NCBI GenBank assembly: GCA_009911185.1 | Contig: QXWW01000034.1 | Coordinates: 1-48,448 of the forward strand | DNA from: Lachnospiraceae bacterium | GTDB taxonomy: Bacteria; Bacillota; Clostridia; Lachnospirales; Lachnospiraceae | Length of the DNA: 48,448 bases | Reading direction: 5' to 3' | Part shown: positions 18,730-27,904 of the stretch, one piece after another | Position numbering within the stretch: position 1 is the first letter of the stretch | How the letters are laid out: the number at the start of each line of letters is the position of its first letter | Made by a program: the position numbers and the translations under genes | The notes under the pieces: generated by a model | Told to the model about the DNA's origin: nothing | The model's input: the letters and a program-made list of their open reading frames with translations, nothing else | The model's database searches: none

Positions 18730-19890
18730 ATGAAGTGTGCAAATTGTGGAGCAGAGCTGAAGGTAGGGAGTGTTTACTGTTATGTCTGTGGGAAAGAGGC
18801 ACAGATCGTATCCGATTACAATTTGCTGGAAGATGATTTCCTGCGGGATGCGCTGAAGGAAAAAGAGGAAAAAGCAGCGAGAGAAAAAGTGAAACAGCGT
18901 CTGGAAATGGAAAAAAAGGAGAAGAGCGCTTCCGGACATCACACAAAACCGCCGCTCAGGAAAGGAAATCGAAGAGTAAAGAAACGTATTATTTTTGCAG
19001 TTGCTTCCATGATTCTTTTGGTGGTACTGATAACGGCTATTATTCTGCTGGTGAAGCATAGCAGGGAAAATTCCTACGATTATCAGATGGAGCAAGCAGG
19101 TAAATATAAAGAAGAAGGCAATTACCGGGAAGCGGAGAACCGTGTAAAACGAGCCATAGAGCTTGAGGACAGTATAACGGCGAAGCTTTTTCTGTCTGAT
19201 ATTTATCTGCTGCGCGGGGAAGAACGAATGTCCCTGGAGCTCTTACAGCAGCTATGTGAGGAAAATAAAGACCAGGTGGAAGTATATCAAAGAATGATTC
19301 AGATTTATGAGAAGCAGAAGGATTATGAAAGTATCCGTGCGCTCAGCGAGAACACGGAGGATCCCAGGATAAAGGAACTGTTTTTGGAATATGTTCCCAA
19401 GGCGCCTGAATTTACCAGGGAAGAGGGGATCTACACGGAAGAATTGTCTGTAGAAATTTTGGCGGAGGCGGACTGTGATGTTTATTATACGCTGGATGGA
19501 ACCGACCCCGTGCAAGGAGAGAAGTATCGGGAGCCAGTGGACGTAGGGCCTGGCCAGGATATACAGATACGCGCGATTGCATGCAGCCCGTATGGATTTT
19601 ACAGTGATGAGGTGGAAGGAAATTTTCAGGTGGAGTTTTTGAAGCCGGAGACCCCCAGAGTGACTCCGGGCGGAGGAAATTTTAATGCACCTCAAAGTAT
19701 ATCCGTGGCAGTACCGGATGGATGCAAGGTATATTATACCTGGGACGGTTCAGAACCTACGACTGCTTCGCAGCGTTATACGCAGCCTATCAGTATGCCG
19801 GAAGGGAACAATATACTTTCTCTGATTCTGGTAGATCCATACGGAATGCGTTCCGATGTGCTCAGATGTAATTATATTTATTTGCCGTGA
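18730..19890 (+). CDS. Zinc-ribbon/transmembrane/TPR protein with two chitobiase-C-like domains
   Basis: A 386-residue protein with an unusual domain order. Cys3, Cys6, Cys17 and Cys20 form an N-terminal zinc ribbon; a charged helical linker follows; one membrane helix spans about 87-108; then TPR-like helices (about 115-225, e.g. AGKYKEEGNYREAENRVKRA) and two beta repeats with the CHB_HEX_C/Fn3-like signature (VYYTLDGTDP near 255 and VYYTWDGSEPT near 338). The likely topology has the ribbon inside and the repeats outside. The ligand of the outer domains is unknown. It is joined tightly to folD, but no folate role is suggested by its sequence. Confidence 0.8.
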   Translation: MKCANCGAELKVGSVYCYVCGKEAQIVSDYNLLEDDFLRDALKEKEEKAAREKVKQRLEMEKKEKSASGHHTKPPLRKGNRRVKKRIIFAVASMILLVVLITAIILLVKHSRENSYDYQMEQAGKYKEEGNYREAENRVKRAIELEDSITAKLFLSDIYLLRGEERMSLELLQQLCEENKDQVEVYQRMIQIYEKQKDYESIRALSENTEDPRIKELFLEYVPKAPEFTREEGIYTEELSVEILAEADCDVYYTLDGTDPVQGEKYREPVDVGPGQDIQIRAIACSPYGFYSDEVEGNFQVEFLKPETPRVTPGGGNFNAPQSISVAVPDGCKVYYTWDGSEPTTASQRYTQPISMPEGNNILSLILVDPYGMRSDVLRCNYIYLP

Positions 19891-19910
19891 AACGACGGTG
19901 AATTTAGACG

Positions 19911-19966
19911 AACAGGAAGAATCATCAAACAACAGGAGAAAATTTGATGATTCTTCCTGTTTTTTT
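19911..19966 (+). terminator. Strong rho-independent terminator
   Basis: An 18-bp perfect stem (19912-19929 with 19943-19960, spanning ACAGGAAGAATCATCAAA) and a 13-nt loop are followed by a T7 tract. It ends the fhs-folD-zinc-ribbon transcript and separates it from pheA. Confidence 0.93.
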
Positions 19967-19976
19967 GTGTCAAAAC

Positions 19977-20005
19977 TTGCCTTTAAGACCCGATTGTTAT
20001 ATGAT
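19977..20005 (+). promoter_or_regulatory. Promoter of pheA
   Basis: TTGCCT at 19977-19982, a 17-bp spacer and TATGAT at 20000-20005. It begins 10 bp after the preceding terminator and leaves a leader of only about 22 nt, too short for an attenuator or T-box. Confidence 0.6.
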
Positions 20006-20033
20006 AATAGAAAATACTTTAAGGATGTGGCGT

Positions 20034-21164
20034 ATGAAAGATTTGGATGAAATCCGGCGGGAGATTGATGAAATTGACAGACAGATTGTCTCCTTGTATG
20101 AAGAACGGATGCAGCGCACCACAGAAGTGGCAGAATATAAGATTTCAACAGGAAAACAGGTGTTAGACAGACAGAGAGAAGCGCAGAAGCTGGAAAAGGT
20201 GAAAAGCCTGGTCAGAGGCGCGGAAAACCGTTATGGCGTGAAAGAATTGTTTGAACAGATTATGGCAATGAGCCGGAAGCGCCAATACCAGCTTTTGAAC
20301 CGGCGCGGATTAACGCCGGAAATTGGATTTGTGCAGGTGGACAGACTTCCCTTTTATACCAGGAAGGTGGTATATCAGGGGGTGGAGGGAGCTTACAGCC
20401 AGCTTGCCATGAAGGCGTATTTTGGCGAAGATACCGAGAGTTTTCATGTGGATACCTGGCGGGAGGCAATGGAAGCGATCCAGAAGAGGGAAGCTGATTA
20501 TGCGGTACTTCCAATCGAAAATTCTTCAGCAGGAATTGTGGGAGAGAATTTTGACCTGATGCTGGAATATGACAATTATATTGTGGCGGAACAGACGATT
20601 AAGATTGAACATGCACTGCTGGGCTTGCCGGACGCAGAGCTTTCTGATGTGCAGACGGTATATTCTCATCCGCAGGCTTTGATGCAGAGTGTAGACTTTT
20701 TGAACGAACATAAGTCGTGGGAGCGTATTCCTGTAAAAAATACGGCGATGGCTGCAAAGCAGGTGGTGAAAGAACAGCGCAGAGACCGGGCGGCGATTGC
20801 AAGCCAGGTAACGGCGGATATTTATGGGCTTAAGGTCTTAAAGAATAACATTAACTATAGTGAGGACAACAGTACGCGTTTTATCATTGTCGGAGGGGAA
20901 AAGCTCCAGATGAAGGAGGCCGCAAAGGTCAGTATCTGTTTTGAAGTATCTCATGAAAGCGGTTCTTTATACCGGATGCTTTCGCACTTCATGTTTAATA
21001 ATTTGAATATGGTGAAGATTGAGTCGAGGCCGATGAAAGATAAAAGCTTTGAGTACCGTTTTTTTGTGGATTTGGACGGGAACTTGAACGACGGAGCTAT
21101 GCAGAATGCCTTAAAGGGATTGCAGGAAGAAGCTCTTTACGTGAAGGTGTTGGGAAATTATTAA
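20034..21164 (+). CDS. pheA: Bifunctional chorismate mutase/prephenate dehydratase (P-protein)
   Basis: Converts chorismate to prephenate and then to phenylpyruvate for phenylalanine synthesis. The 376 residues hold an AroQ-type chorismate mutase (1-88; IRREIDEIDRQIVSLYEERM… LDRQRE), a prephenate dehydratase domain (about 110-285; VVYQGVEGAYSQLA, VLPIENSSAGIV, and the catalytic-loop NSTRFIIV) and a C-terminal ACT domain (FEVSHESGSLYRML… ESRPMK) for feedback inhibition. I chose the ATG at 20034 with AAGGAT upstream; longer frames start inside the upstream terminator and promoter. Confidence 0.95.
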   Translation: MKDLDEIRREIDEIDRQIVSLYEERMQRTTEVAEYKISTGKQVLDRQREAQKLEKVKSLVRGAENRYGVKELFEQIMAMSRKRQYQLLNRRGLTPEIGFVQVDRLPFYTRKVVYQGVEGAYSQLAMKAYFGEDTESFHVDTWREAMEAIQKREADYAVLPIENSSAGIVGENFDLMLEYDNYIVAEQTIKIEHALLGLPDAELSDVQTVYSHPQALMQSVDFLNEHKSWERIPVKNTAMAAKQVVKEQRRDRAAIASQVTADIYGLKVLKNNINYSEDNSTRFIIVGGEKLQMKEAAKVSICFEVSHESGSLYRMLSHFMFNNLNMVKIESRPMKDKSFEYRFFVDLDGNLNDGAMQNALKGLQEEALYVKVLGNY

Positions 21165-21180
21165 AGTGAGGTAAGGACAG

Positions 21181-22500
21181 ATGAAACATGCAGGGACTAT
21201 GATTTTGTACCGTAATCTGGAACAGGGGCAGATTTTTGAAGATATGACCTGGATGATAGCGCATTACAGGAGCGGCTTTGATAATCATGGGGATATCTGT
21301 AGCCTGTGCTACGAGAGCTTTCATAATCTTATAGAGCTGGCGGCAAGCCATGGGTTTGAGGGGAATTTATGGCATAATTATCTGGCGTTTCTGATTGTAA
21401 ATAACGAAAATGCATACAGCAGGGCGTGCGAGAACCGGGGACGTATTTCCGGAACGATCAATGAGCTGGCGCGGCATGATTTTGCAGTATTTCAGAAATT
21501 ATTTGCATTTGATTTCCGGGAACTGGCGCGAGAGCTTCAGATACCGGAGCTGCAATTGCTTGAGAATTATCAGCGTTCGGAACAAACAGCAGGGGTGTTT
21601 AACCACAGGATCAGGGACCGGATCTGTGAGCTTGCCGTTCGGCTGGGACAGGCACGTTCTGCAGAAGAATTTCAAACTGAGGTGACGAAATTTTACGGGG
21701 AATTTGGCGTAGGAAAATTGGGTCTGCACAAGGCGTTTCGTATAGAACGCAAAGGGCAGGAACCGTCAATTGTCCCGATTACCAATATTGCTCATGTGCA
21801 TCTTTCTGATCTGGTGGGATACGAGCGGCAGAAACAGAAACTTATTGACAATACGGAAGCTTTTGTCAAGGGGAAGCAGGCCAATAATTGTCTGCTATTC
21901 GGAGACGCCGGAACGGGTAAATCCACCAGCATCAAAGCGGTCATTAATCAATATTACGGGCAGGGGCTGCGGATGATTGAGATATATAAACATCAATTTC
22001 AGGATTTAAATTCGGTGATTGCCCAGATTAAGAATCGAAATTATAAATTTATCATATATATGGATGATCTGTCTTTTGAGGAATTTGAGATTGAATACAA
22101 ATATTTAAAGGCAGTGATTGAGGGAGGGCTGGAAAAGAAACCGGATAATGTGCTGATTTATGCGACTTCTAATCGACGGCATCTGGTTCGTGAGAAATTC
22201 AGCGACAAGGAAGAACGGGATGACGATCTGCACACCAGGGACACGGTGCAGGAAAAGCTCTCTTTGGTATCCAGGTTTGGGGTTACCATTTATTTTGGCT
22301 CGCCAGACAAGAAAGAATTTCATGAGATTGTGCGAAGACTGGCCCAAAAGCATCAGATACAGATGGAGGAGGAGATTCTTCTTTTGGAGGCAGACCGCTG
22401 GGAATTAAACCATGGAGGGCCTTCGGGAAGATGCGCGCAGCAGTTTATCAATGATCTGCTGGGAAAAGATAAAACAGGAATTGGGAAGGAGAGGTTATGA
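21181..22500 (+). CDS. DUF815-family P-loop ATPase
   Basis: A 439-residue protein of the DUF815 family of AAA-like ATPases; function unknown. The C-terminal half carries LVGYERQKQKL, Walker A GDAGTGKS, Walker B FIIYMDDLSFEEFE and a sensor-like YATSNRRHLV. The N-terminal half is helical, Cys-poor and without a recognised domain. It starts 16 bp after pheA and overlaps ppx by 4 bp (ATGA), so translation with the polyphosphate genes is coupled. A link to polyphosphate or stringent-type control is inference from position. Confidence 0.85.
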   Translation: MKHAGTMILYRNLEQGQIFEDMTWMIAHYRSGFDNHGDICSLCYESFHNLIELAASHGFEGNLWHNYLAFLIVNNENAYSRACENRGRISGTINELARHDFAVFQKLFAFDFRELARELQIPELQLLENYQRSEQTAGVFNHRIRDRICELAVRLGQARSAEEFQTEVTKFYGEFGVGKLGLHKAFRIERKGQEPSIVPITNIAHVHLSDLVGYERQKQKLIDNTEAFVKGKQANNCLLFGDAGTGKSTSIKAVINQYYGQGLRMIEIYKHQFQDLNSVIAQIKNRNYKFIIYMDDLSFEEFEIEYKYLKAVIEGGLEKKPDNVLIYATSNRRHLVREKFSDKEERDDDLHTRDTVQEKLSLVSRFGVTIYFGSPDKKEFHEIVRRLAQKHQIQMEEEILLLEADRWELNHGGPSGRCAQQFINDLLGKDKTGIGKERL

Positions 22501-24029
22501 AAATTATAACGTTTGCAGCAATTTACATCGGCTCCTATGAAGTGAGCATGAAAATCTTTGAGATACGCCCCAACCGCAAGCTTCGTCAGATAGACCATCT
22601 GCGCAGCCGGCTTGAGCTGGGAAGAGACGCCTACAACAAGGGGATCATTGGTTATGAACTGGTGGAAGAGCTTTGCCAGGTTTTGAAAGAATTTCATTCT
22701 ATTATGGAGGGGTACAAGGTAGATGATTACAAGGCGTATGCAGGCAATGTGCTGCGCGCGGTGAGCAACGAGCCATTTATTTTAGACCAGATCCGGCTTC
22801 GTACCCAGATTAATGTAAATGTGCTCAGTAATTCCGAGCACCGTTTTATGAATTACAAATCGTTGGCGGCAGCGCCTGAGTTTCAGACGCTGGTTGAAAA
22901 GGGCGCCGTGGTGGCAGATGTAGGCGGCGGGAGTATGCAGATCACGCTGTTTCGGGAAGGAACGGCAGTGACGACCCAGCATATTGAATTGGGAATTATG
23001 CGGATCTGGGAGAAGCTGGCCCAGATTCGCAATATGGTTTCCCATTATGAAACCCAGATTCAGGAATTAATTGACAAAGAGCTGGAGATTTTTAAGAGGC
23101 TGTATTTGTCAGACCAGGAAATCAAATACATAATTTTTATGGGAGATTACATTCATGATATGGTGAAGGACTTTTCTAAAAAAGAAGATGACGGTACCAT
23201 TGAGACAGAGCGTTTTCAGAAGCTTTTAAATAAATGGCATAAGAAGTCTCCGGAAGATTTATCCATAGAATTGAATCTTTCCAACGAGCGGGATCCCCTG
23301 ATTCTGCCCTCTGTGGTGCTTTATAAGAGACTGACAGAAGAGATGGAGGCCGACTATATATGGGTTCCCAGAGTTAGGATTACGGATGGAATTGTGTGTG
23401 ATTATGCGGAAAAAAACAAAATGATTCGTTTTGAGCATGATTTCAAAGAGGATGTCCTTGCATCCTCCAGAAATCTTGCTGAGCGTTATCAGAGCTATTC
23501 GAATCATACGGAAGCGGTTCTGTCCATGTGTACAGTGATTTTTGACGCGATGAAGAAAGTGCATGGCCTGGGAAGAAGGGAACGGCTTTTACTGCAGACT
23601 GCGGCAATTCTCCACGACTGCGGCCGGTATGTAAGCCTGGTAAATCAGTCAGAATGTTCTTATCGCATTATTATGGCGTCGGAAATTATCGGAATGACCC
23701 ACATGGAGCGGGAAATCGTGGCAAATACGGTAAAATACAGTTCATTGCCCATACAGCCCTATGAGAATGTCAAAGATAAGATGAATCAGGAGAATTATAT
23801 GGTGGTTTCTAAGCTTATGGCAATTTTAAGGACGGCCAATGCCATGGACCGCAGTCACAGACAGAAATTTAAAAATATCAAAGCAGCGTTAAAGGGCAGG
23901 GAACTGGTGATTACCATTGAGACGGAGGAGAGCGTTGTGCTGGAAAAAGGTCTCTTTTCGTCTTATGCGGATTCTTTCGAAAAGGTATTCAGCGTTATGC
24001 CGAAAATAAAAGAAAAAAGAGTGTTATAG
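22497..24029 (+). CDS. ppx: Exopolyphosphatase/pppGppase family protein with HD domain
   Basis: A 510-residue Ppx/GppA-type phosphatase that releases phosphate from polyphosphate (and in some members from pppGpp). The actin-like ATPase-fold N-terminal half shows ADVGGGSMQITLF, the phosphate-binding loop, and a region equivalent to NVLSNSEHRF with the catalytic Glu area. From about residue 320 an HD-type domain follows (AAILHDCGRYV). It sits between the DUF815 ATPase (4-bp overlap) and ppk (13-bp gap). Assignment to Ppx over GppA is supported mainly by the neighbouring kinase. Confidence 0.9.
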   Translation: MKIITFAAIYIGSYEVSMKIFEIRPNRKLRQIDHLRSRLELGRDAYNKGIIGYELVEELCQVLKEFHSIMEGYKVDDYKAYAGNVLRAVSNEPFILDQIRLRTQINVNVLSNSEHRFMNYKSLAAAPEFQTLVEKGAVVADVGGGSMQITLFREGTAVTTQHIELGIMRIWEKLAQIRNMVSHYETQIQELIDKELEIFKRLYLSDQEIKYIIFMGDYIHDMVKDFSKKEDDGTIETERFQKLLNKWHKKSPEDLSIELNLSNERDPLILPSVVLYKRLTEEMEADYIWVPRVRITDGIVCDYAEKNKMIRFEHDFKEDVLASSRNLAERYQSYSNHTEAVLSMCTVIFDAMKKVHGLGRRERLLLQTAAILHDCGRYVSLVNQSECSYRIIMASEIIGMTHMEREIVANTVKYSSLPIQPYENVKDKMNQENYMVVSKLMAILRTANAMDRSHRQKFKNIKAALKGRELVITIETEESVVLEKGLFSSYADSFEKVFSVMPKIKEKRVL

Positions 24030-24042
24030 CAGGAGGTAGGGT

Positions 24043-26175
24043 ATGGAAAAAGAAAAGGATTTTCTCAAACCGGAATATTATGAGAACCGGGAGCTGAGCT
24101 GGCTCAAATTTAACCACCGGGTGCTGAATGAAGCGAGGGATAAGGCGATCCCCCTGCTGGAGCGGTTAAAATTTGTCAGCATTACGTCGTCAAATCTGGA
24201 CGAATTTTTCATGGTGCGCGTTGCTTCGCTAAAAGATATGGTTCACGCAGGCTATAAGAAAAAGGATATCGCGGGGATGACGGCGCAGGAGCAGTTAGAG
24301 GCGATCAATAAGGACACCAGGGCGTTGGTGGAGCTGCAATATTCCACATATAACCGTTCCCTGCTGCCCCTGCTTCACAATCAGGGAATTGAAATCCTAA
24401 GCAGCCATGAAGAACTGACCCCGGAACAGGCGGAATATGTGGACCGTTATTTTCAGGAAAATGTATATCCTGTGCTGACGCCTATGGCGGTGGACGCTTC
24501 CCGGCCGTTTCCTTTGATTCGGAATAAGTCTTTAAATATTGCGGCGCTTCTGACAAAGAAGGATGGGAAAAAGGGAGAAATGGAGTTTGCCACCGTCCAG
24601 GTGCCTTCCGTTCTTCCAAGAATGATCCAGATTCCATCCGGCCAGGAAGGCGTCAAAACGTTCCTGTTGTTAGAGCAGATGATTGAGCGCAATATCCACC
24701 ACCTGTTTTTAAATTATCATGTAATCTGCGCCTATCCCTATCGGATTATGAGAAATGCCGATCTCAGCATTGATGAAGATGAAGCCGAGGATTTACTCCA
24801 GGAAATTGAAAAGCAGTTGAAGAGACGTCAATGGGGTGAGGTAATACGCTTAGAGGTAGAAGAGAAAGTTGATAAACGCCTGCTTCAGATTCTGTCGGAG
24901 GACTTACATATTGCGCCGGAAGATATTTATAAAATCGGCGGGCCGCTGGATTTGACGTTTTTGATGAAAATGTATGGGATCGAAGGGGGAGATGAGCTGC
25001 GTTATCCGCCCTATAAGCCTCAGCGTGTGCCTCAGATCACACCTGGGGAAGATATTTTTGCTACTATCCGCAAAGGGGATATTTTATTACATCATCCATA
25101 TCAGACCTTTGATCCGGTAGTGGATTTTATCCGCCAGGCATCGGTAGATCCGGATGTACTGGCCATCAAGCAGACTTTATACCGTGTCAGCGGCAATTCC
25201 CCGATTATTGCGTCTTTGGCTCAGGCGGCCGAAAATGGCAAGCAGGTATCCGTGCTGGTGGAACTGAAAGCGCGTTTTGACGAAGAGAATAATATTGTCT
25301 GGGCGAAGAAGCTGGAGAAAGCGGGCTGTCATGTAATTTATGGGCTGGTGGGTCTGAAAACACACAGTAAGATTGCCTTGGTGGTGCGCAAAGAAGAAGA
25401 CGGCATCCGCAGATATGTACATTTGGGAACCGGAAATTACAATGATTCCACGGCAAAATTGTATACGGACCTGGGAATGTTTACCTGTTCTGAGGCCATT
25501 GGCGAGGATGCTACGGCTGTCTTCAATATGCTTTCCGGTTACTCCGAGCCTCTGTCCTGGAATAAACTGGTGGTGGCGCCCATCTGGCTGCGCAAGCGTT
25601 TTCTGAAACTGATTAAACGTGAGATAAAACATGCGCAGGAGGGAAAGGAAGCGTTTATCAGGGGAAAGATGAACTCCCTGTGCGACCGGGATGTGATTGC
25701 GGCCTTGTATGAGGCGTCTTGTGCGGGCGTTAAGATTGAACTGGTGATCCGGGGAATCTGCTGCCTGAAGGCGGGAGTACCCGAAATCAGTGAAAATATT
25801 ACCGTACATTCCATCGTAGGAAATTTCCTGGAGCACAGCCGTATCTTCTGGTTCCATAATGACGGCCAGGAGGAGATCTATATGGGAAGCGCAGACTGGA
25901 TGCCGCGTAATCTTGACCGGCGGGTAGAAATTATGTTCCCGGTAGAAGACGAAGGGTTGATGAACCAGGTACGCCATGTTCTGGAGACCCAGCTTGCAGA
26001 TAATACCAAGGCGCATATACTGAGGCCAGACGGCAGATATGAGAAGGTTGATAAAAGAGGAAAGAAGCTGGTTAATTCTCAGGAACAGTTCTGTGAGGAA
26101 GCAAAAAGCGCTGTTCCTAAGAAAATAAATATATATCAGGAACGGGTATTCGTGCCGGAAGAAACGGCAGAATAG
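24043..26175 (+). CDS. ppk1: Polyphosphate kinase 1
   Basis: Reversibly polymerises the gamma-phosphate of ATP into polyphosphate. The 710-residue length fits. N domain with YENRELSWLKFNHRVLNEA; head domain (ITSSNLDEFFMVRVASLKD); two phospholipase-D-like catalytic domains, with the autophosphorylated His region in GLKTHSKIALVVR, the second His segment in LEHSRIFWFHNDG, and GSADWMPRNLDRRVE. Shine-Dalgarno AGGAGG before ATG 24043. The last 40 bp overlap the tail of the convergent PHP gene. Confidence 0.97.
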   Translation: MEKEKDFLKPEYYENRELSWLKFNHRVLNEARDKAIPLLERLKFVSITSSNLDEFFMVRVASLKDMVHAGYKKKDIAGMTAQEQLEAINKDTRALVELQYSTYNRSLLPLLHNQGIEILSSHEELTPEQAEYVDRYFQENVYPVLTPMAVDASRPFPLIRNKSLNIAALLTKKDGKKGEMEFATVQVPSVLPRMIQIPSGQEGVKTFLLLEQMIERNIHHLFLNYHVICAYPYRIMRNADLSIDEDEAEDLLQEIEKQLKRRQWGEVIRLEVEEKVDKRLLQILSEDLHIAPEDIYKIGGPLDLTFLMKMYGIEGGDELRYPPYKPQRVPQITPGEDIFATIRKGDILLHHPYQTFDPVVDFIRQASVDPDVLAIKQTLYRVSGNSPIIASLAQAAENGKQVSVLVELKARFDEENNIVWAKKLEKAGCHVIYGLVGLKTHSKIALVVRKEEDGIRRYVHLGTGNYNDSTAKLYTDLGMFTCSEAIGEDATAVFNMLSGYSEPLSWNKLVVAPIWLRKRFLKLIKREIKHAQEGKEAFIRGKMNSLCDRDVIAALYEASCAGVKIELVIRGICCLKAGVPEISENITVHSIVGNFLEHSRIFWFHNDGQEEIYMGSADWMPRNLDRRVEIMFPVEDEGLMNQVRHVLETQLADNTKAHILRPDGRYEKVDKRGKKLVNSQEQFCEEAKSAVPKKINIYQERVFVPEETAE

Positions 26176-27023
26176 CGGGATTTTATCTGTTCCAGGATAT
26201 CATATGGGATTTTAAGGCCGCCTCTGCCGCTTCCCAGGCTGATATGGGGTTTGTTGCCACCATGGAAATCGGAACCGCCGCTGATAAGCAGATCATATTC
26301 CAAAGCCAGATGTTTCAGATTTTTTTCATCACCCGGAGTATTCATGGAATAGAGAGCTTCCAGTCCGGTAAGTCCCGCTTCTTTTAACTGTTTTAGAAGG
26401 GCGCGCAGTCGTTCCTGATTCATGCGGCACAGAACCGGATGGGCAAAGAAAGCAAGCCCGCCTCCGATTTGTATCAGTTTCACAGCTTCAAAAGGCGTGA
26501 TTTTTTCCCTGGGAACGTAACAGCGGCAGCCGTCTCCCAGATATTTGGAGAACGCGGTTTTCCGATCTTTTACAAAACCGTGTTCGGTCAGATATCTGGC
26601 GAAATGCGCACGCGTGATGACGCTGCTGGGATATTCCTCATAGAGAGAGGCAAGGCTGATGGGAAATCCTTCCTGCTGCAAGAGCCGTATCATTTTCAGA
26701 TTACGTTTCTCTCTTCCGTCGACGAAGTCTCTCAGTTTTTCCAGGAATTTCTGATTCGTTTCGTCTATAAAATAGCCCAAAATGTGGATTTCCTGATGTT
26801 CAAAATCGGTAGAAAGTTCAATGCCGGGCACGAGTTCCACTCCCAGGCTGCGGGCCAGGGGGCGTGCTTTATCAATGCCCAGGATAGTGTCGTGGTCTGT
26901 CAGGGCAATGGCGGATAACCCGCATTCTTTGGCGTGATACATTAATTCTTCCGGTGTGAGGGTTCCGTCTGAATAGCTGGAATGAGTGTGCAGGTCGATA
27001 AGTTTCTGTGAATATTCTGGCAT
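26136..27023 (-). CDS. PHP-domain phosphoesterase
   Basis: A 295-residue PHP (polymerase and histidinol phosphatase) metal-dependent phosphoesterase, similar to stand-alone 3',5'-nucleoside bisphosphate phosphatases (RnmV/YciV type). Metal ligands: His12 and His14 in DLHTHSSYSDG, TDHD at 42-45, Glu in PGIELS, an FFAHPV His, and GSDFHGGN near the C-terminus. Start ATG at 27023 after AAAGGAG on the minus strand; a longer frame to 27104 is rejected because it lacks a Shine-Dalgarno. Its 3' end overlaps ppk1 by 40 bp. The exact substrate is not shown. Confidence 0.88.
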   Translation of the reverse strand: MPEYSQKLIDLHTHSSYSDGTLTPEELMYHAKECGLSAIALTDHDTILGIDKARPLARSLGVELVPGIELSTDFEHQEIHILGYFIDETNQKFLEKLRDFVDGREKRNLKMIRLLQQEGFPISLASLYEEYPSSVITRAHFARYLTEHGFVKDRKTAFSKYLGDGCRCYVPREKITPFEAVKLIQIGGGLAFFAHPVLCRMNQERLRALLKQLKEAGLTGLEALYSMNTPGDEKNLKHLALEYDLLISGGSDFHGGNKPHISLGSGRGGLKIPYDILEQIKSRYSAVSSGTNTRS

Positions 27024-27131
27024 AATGGCTCCTTTGGATGAAGCAGGGATGGTTATGGTATCGTACTTTAGTCTAACAGAAGTGTTGCCATTTGAAAAGA
27101 ACAATATTATAACAGAAATAGAAATAAAAGC

Positions 27132-27160
27132 TTGACGCAGACAGGAAAATATGATAAAGT
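27132..27160 (+). promoter_or_regulatory. Promoter of the infC-rpmI-rplT operon
   Basis: TTGACG at 27132-27137, a 17-bp spacer and TAAAGT at 27155-27160. Transcription would start near 27167 and include the whole structured leader. Confidence 0.6.
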
Positions 27161-27165
27161 AACAA

Positions 27166-27303
27166 CGTTGTAAGCAGAAAACAAAGCAGAGTATCCACTC
27201 TCACCTTAGCACAAGAGCGTGACTAACGGTTTATATTCGAAATACAGCATGTTTGCTGTAGGCGTATCGGAATTAAGTGGATGGTCTGTCTATCCACTTT
27301 TTT
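27166..27303 (+). promoter_or_regulatory. L20/IF3-type autoregulatory leader with attenuator
   Basis: A structured 5' UTR with a terminator hairpin AAGTGGAT (27275-27282)/ATCCACTT (27292-27299) and T6 (27298-27303), 70 bp before infC. A second ATCCACT at 27193-27199 can pair with the same AGTGGAT and would act as antiterminator, so two exclusive folds are possible. TACAGCA/TGCTGTA (27243-27260) forms a tetraloop hairpin between them. Firmicute infC-rpmI-rplT operons are known to be attenuated by L20 binding to such a leader; the match here is structural and positional. Confidence 0.75.
27275..27303 (+). terminator. Leader attenuator terminator
   Basis: An 8-bp stem with a 9-nt loop followed by T6; it stops transcription ahead of infC unless the upstream ATCCACT copy captures the left arm. 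Confidence 0.8.
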
Positions 27304-27373
27304 AATGCAGTTGTTTGTGCACACAATCTGCAGGCGGCTGTGTTGTTAGATTAATTTTTGGAGGTGTAAGACA

Positions 27374-27880
27374 ATTAGCGATTTAATGATTAATGAACAA
27401 ATCAAAGATAAGGAGATTCGTCTGATTGGCCAGGATGGAGAGCAGCTTGGCATTATGTCCACACGGGAAGCCATGAAGCTTGCTCAGGAAGCAGAGCTGG
27501 ATCTGGTAAAGATTGCTCCGGGAGCAAAACCCCCTGTATGTAAGATTATTGATTACGGCAAGTACAGGTATGAGCTTATAAGAAAAGAAAAAGAAGCCAA
27601 AAAGAAACAGAAAACTGTTGAGATCAAGGAAATCCGTTTGTCACCGAATATTGAGACCAATGATCTCAATACCAAAATTAATGCAGCAAAGAAGTTTATT
27701 TCAAAGGGCAATAAGGTAAAGATTACCCTGCGTTTCCGCGGCAGAGAAATGGCGCATATGCAGAGCAGCAAACACATTCTGGATGATTTTGCCCAGGAGC
27801 TGGAAGATATCGCCACCGTAGAAAAGGCGCCGAAATTGGAAGGACGCAGCATGAGTATTGTGCTGACAGAGAAGAAATAA
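27374..27880 (+). CDS. infC: Translation initiation factor IF-3 (AUU start)
   Basis: Binds the 30S subunit and checks start-codon pairing. The 168-residue protein has the N domain (MINEQIKDKEIRLIGQDGEQLG), a Lys-rich linker (KEKEAKKKQKTVEIKEIRL) and the C domain (GNKVKITLRFRGREMAH). The start is called as ATT at 27374: GGAGGTG (27360-27366) is 9 nt from it but 21 nt from the first ATG (27386), and infC in B. subtilis and E. coli starts with AUU, which lets IF-3 repress its own translation. First gene of infC-rpmI-rplT. Confidence 0.95.
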   Translation: MSDLMINEQIKDKEIRLIGQDGEQLGIMSTREAMKLAQEAELDLVKIAPGAKPPVCKIIDYGKYRYELIRKEKEAKKKQKTVEIKEIRLSPNIETNDLNTKINAAKKFISKGNKVKITLRFRGREMAHMQSSKHILDDFAQELEDIATVEKAPKLEGRSMSIVLTEKK

Positions 27881-27904
27881 CTGGATGTTAAGGAGGAACT
27901 AAAA

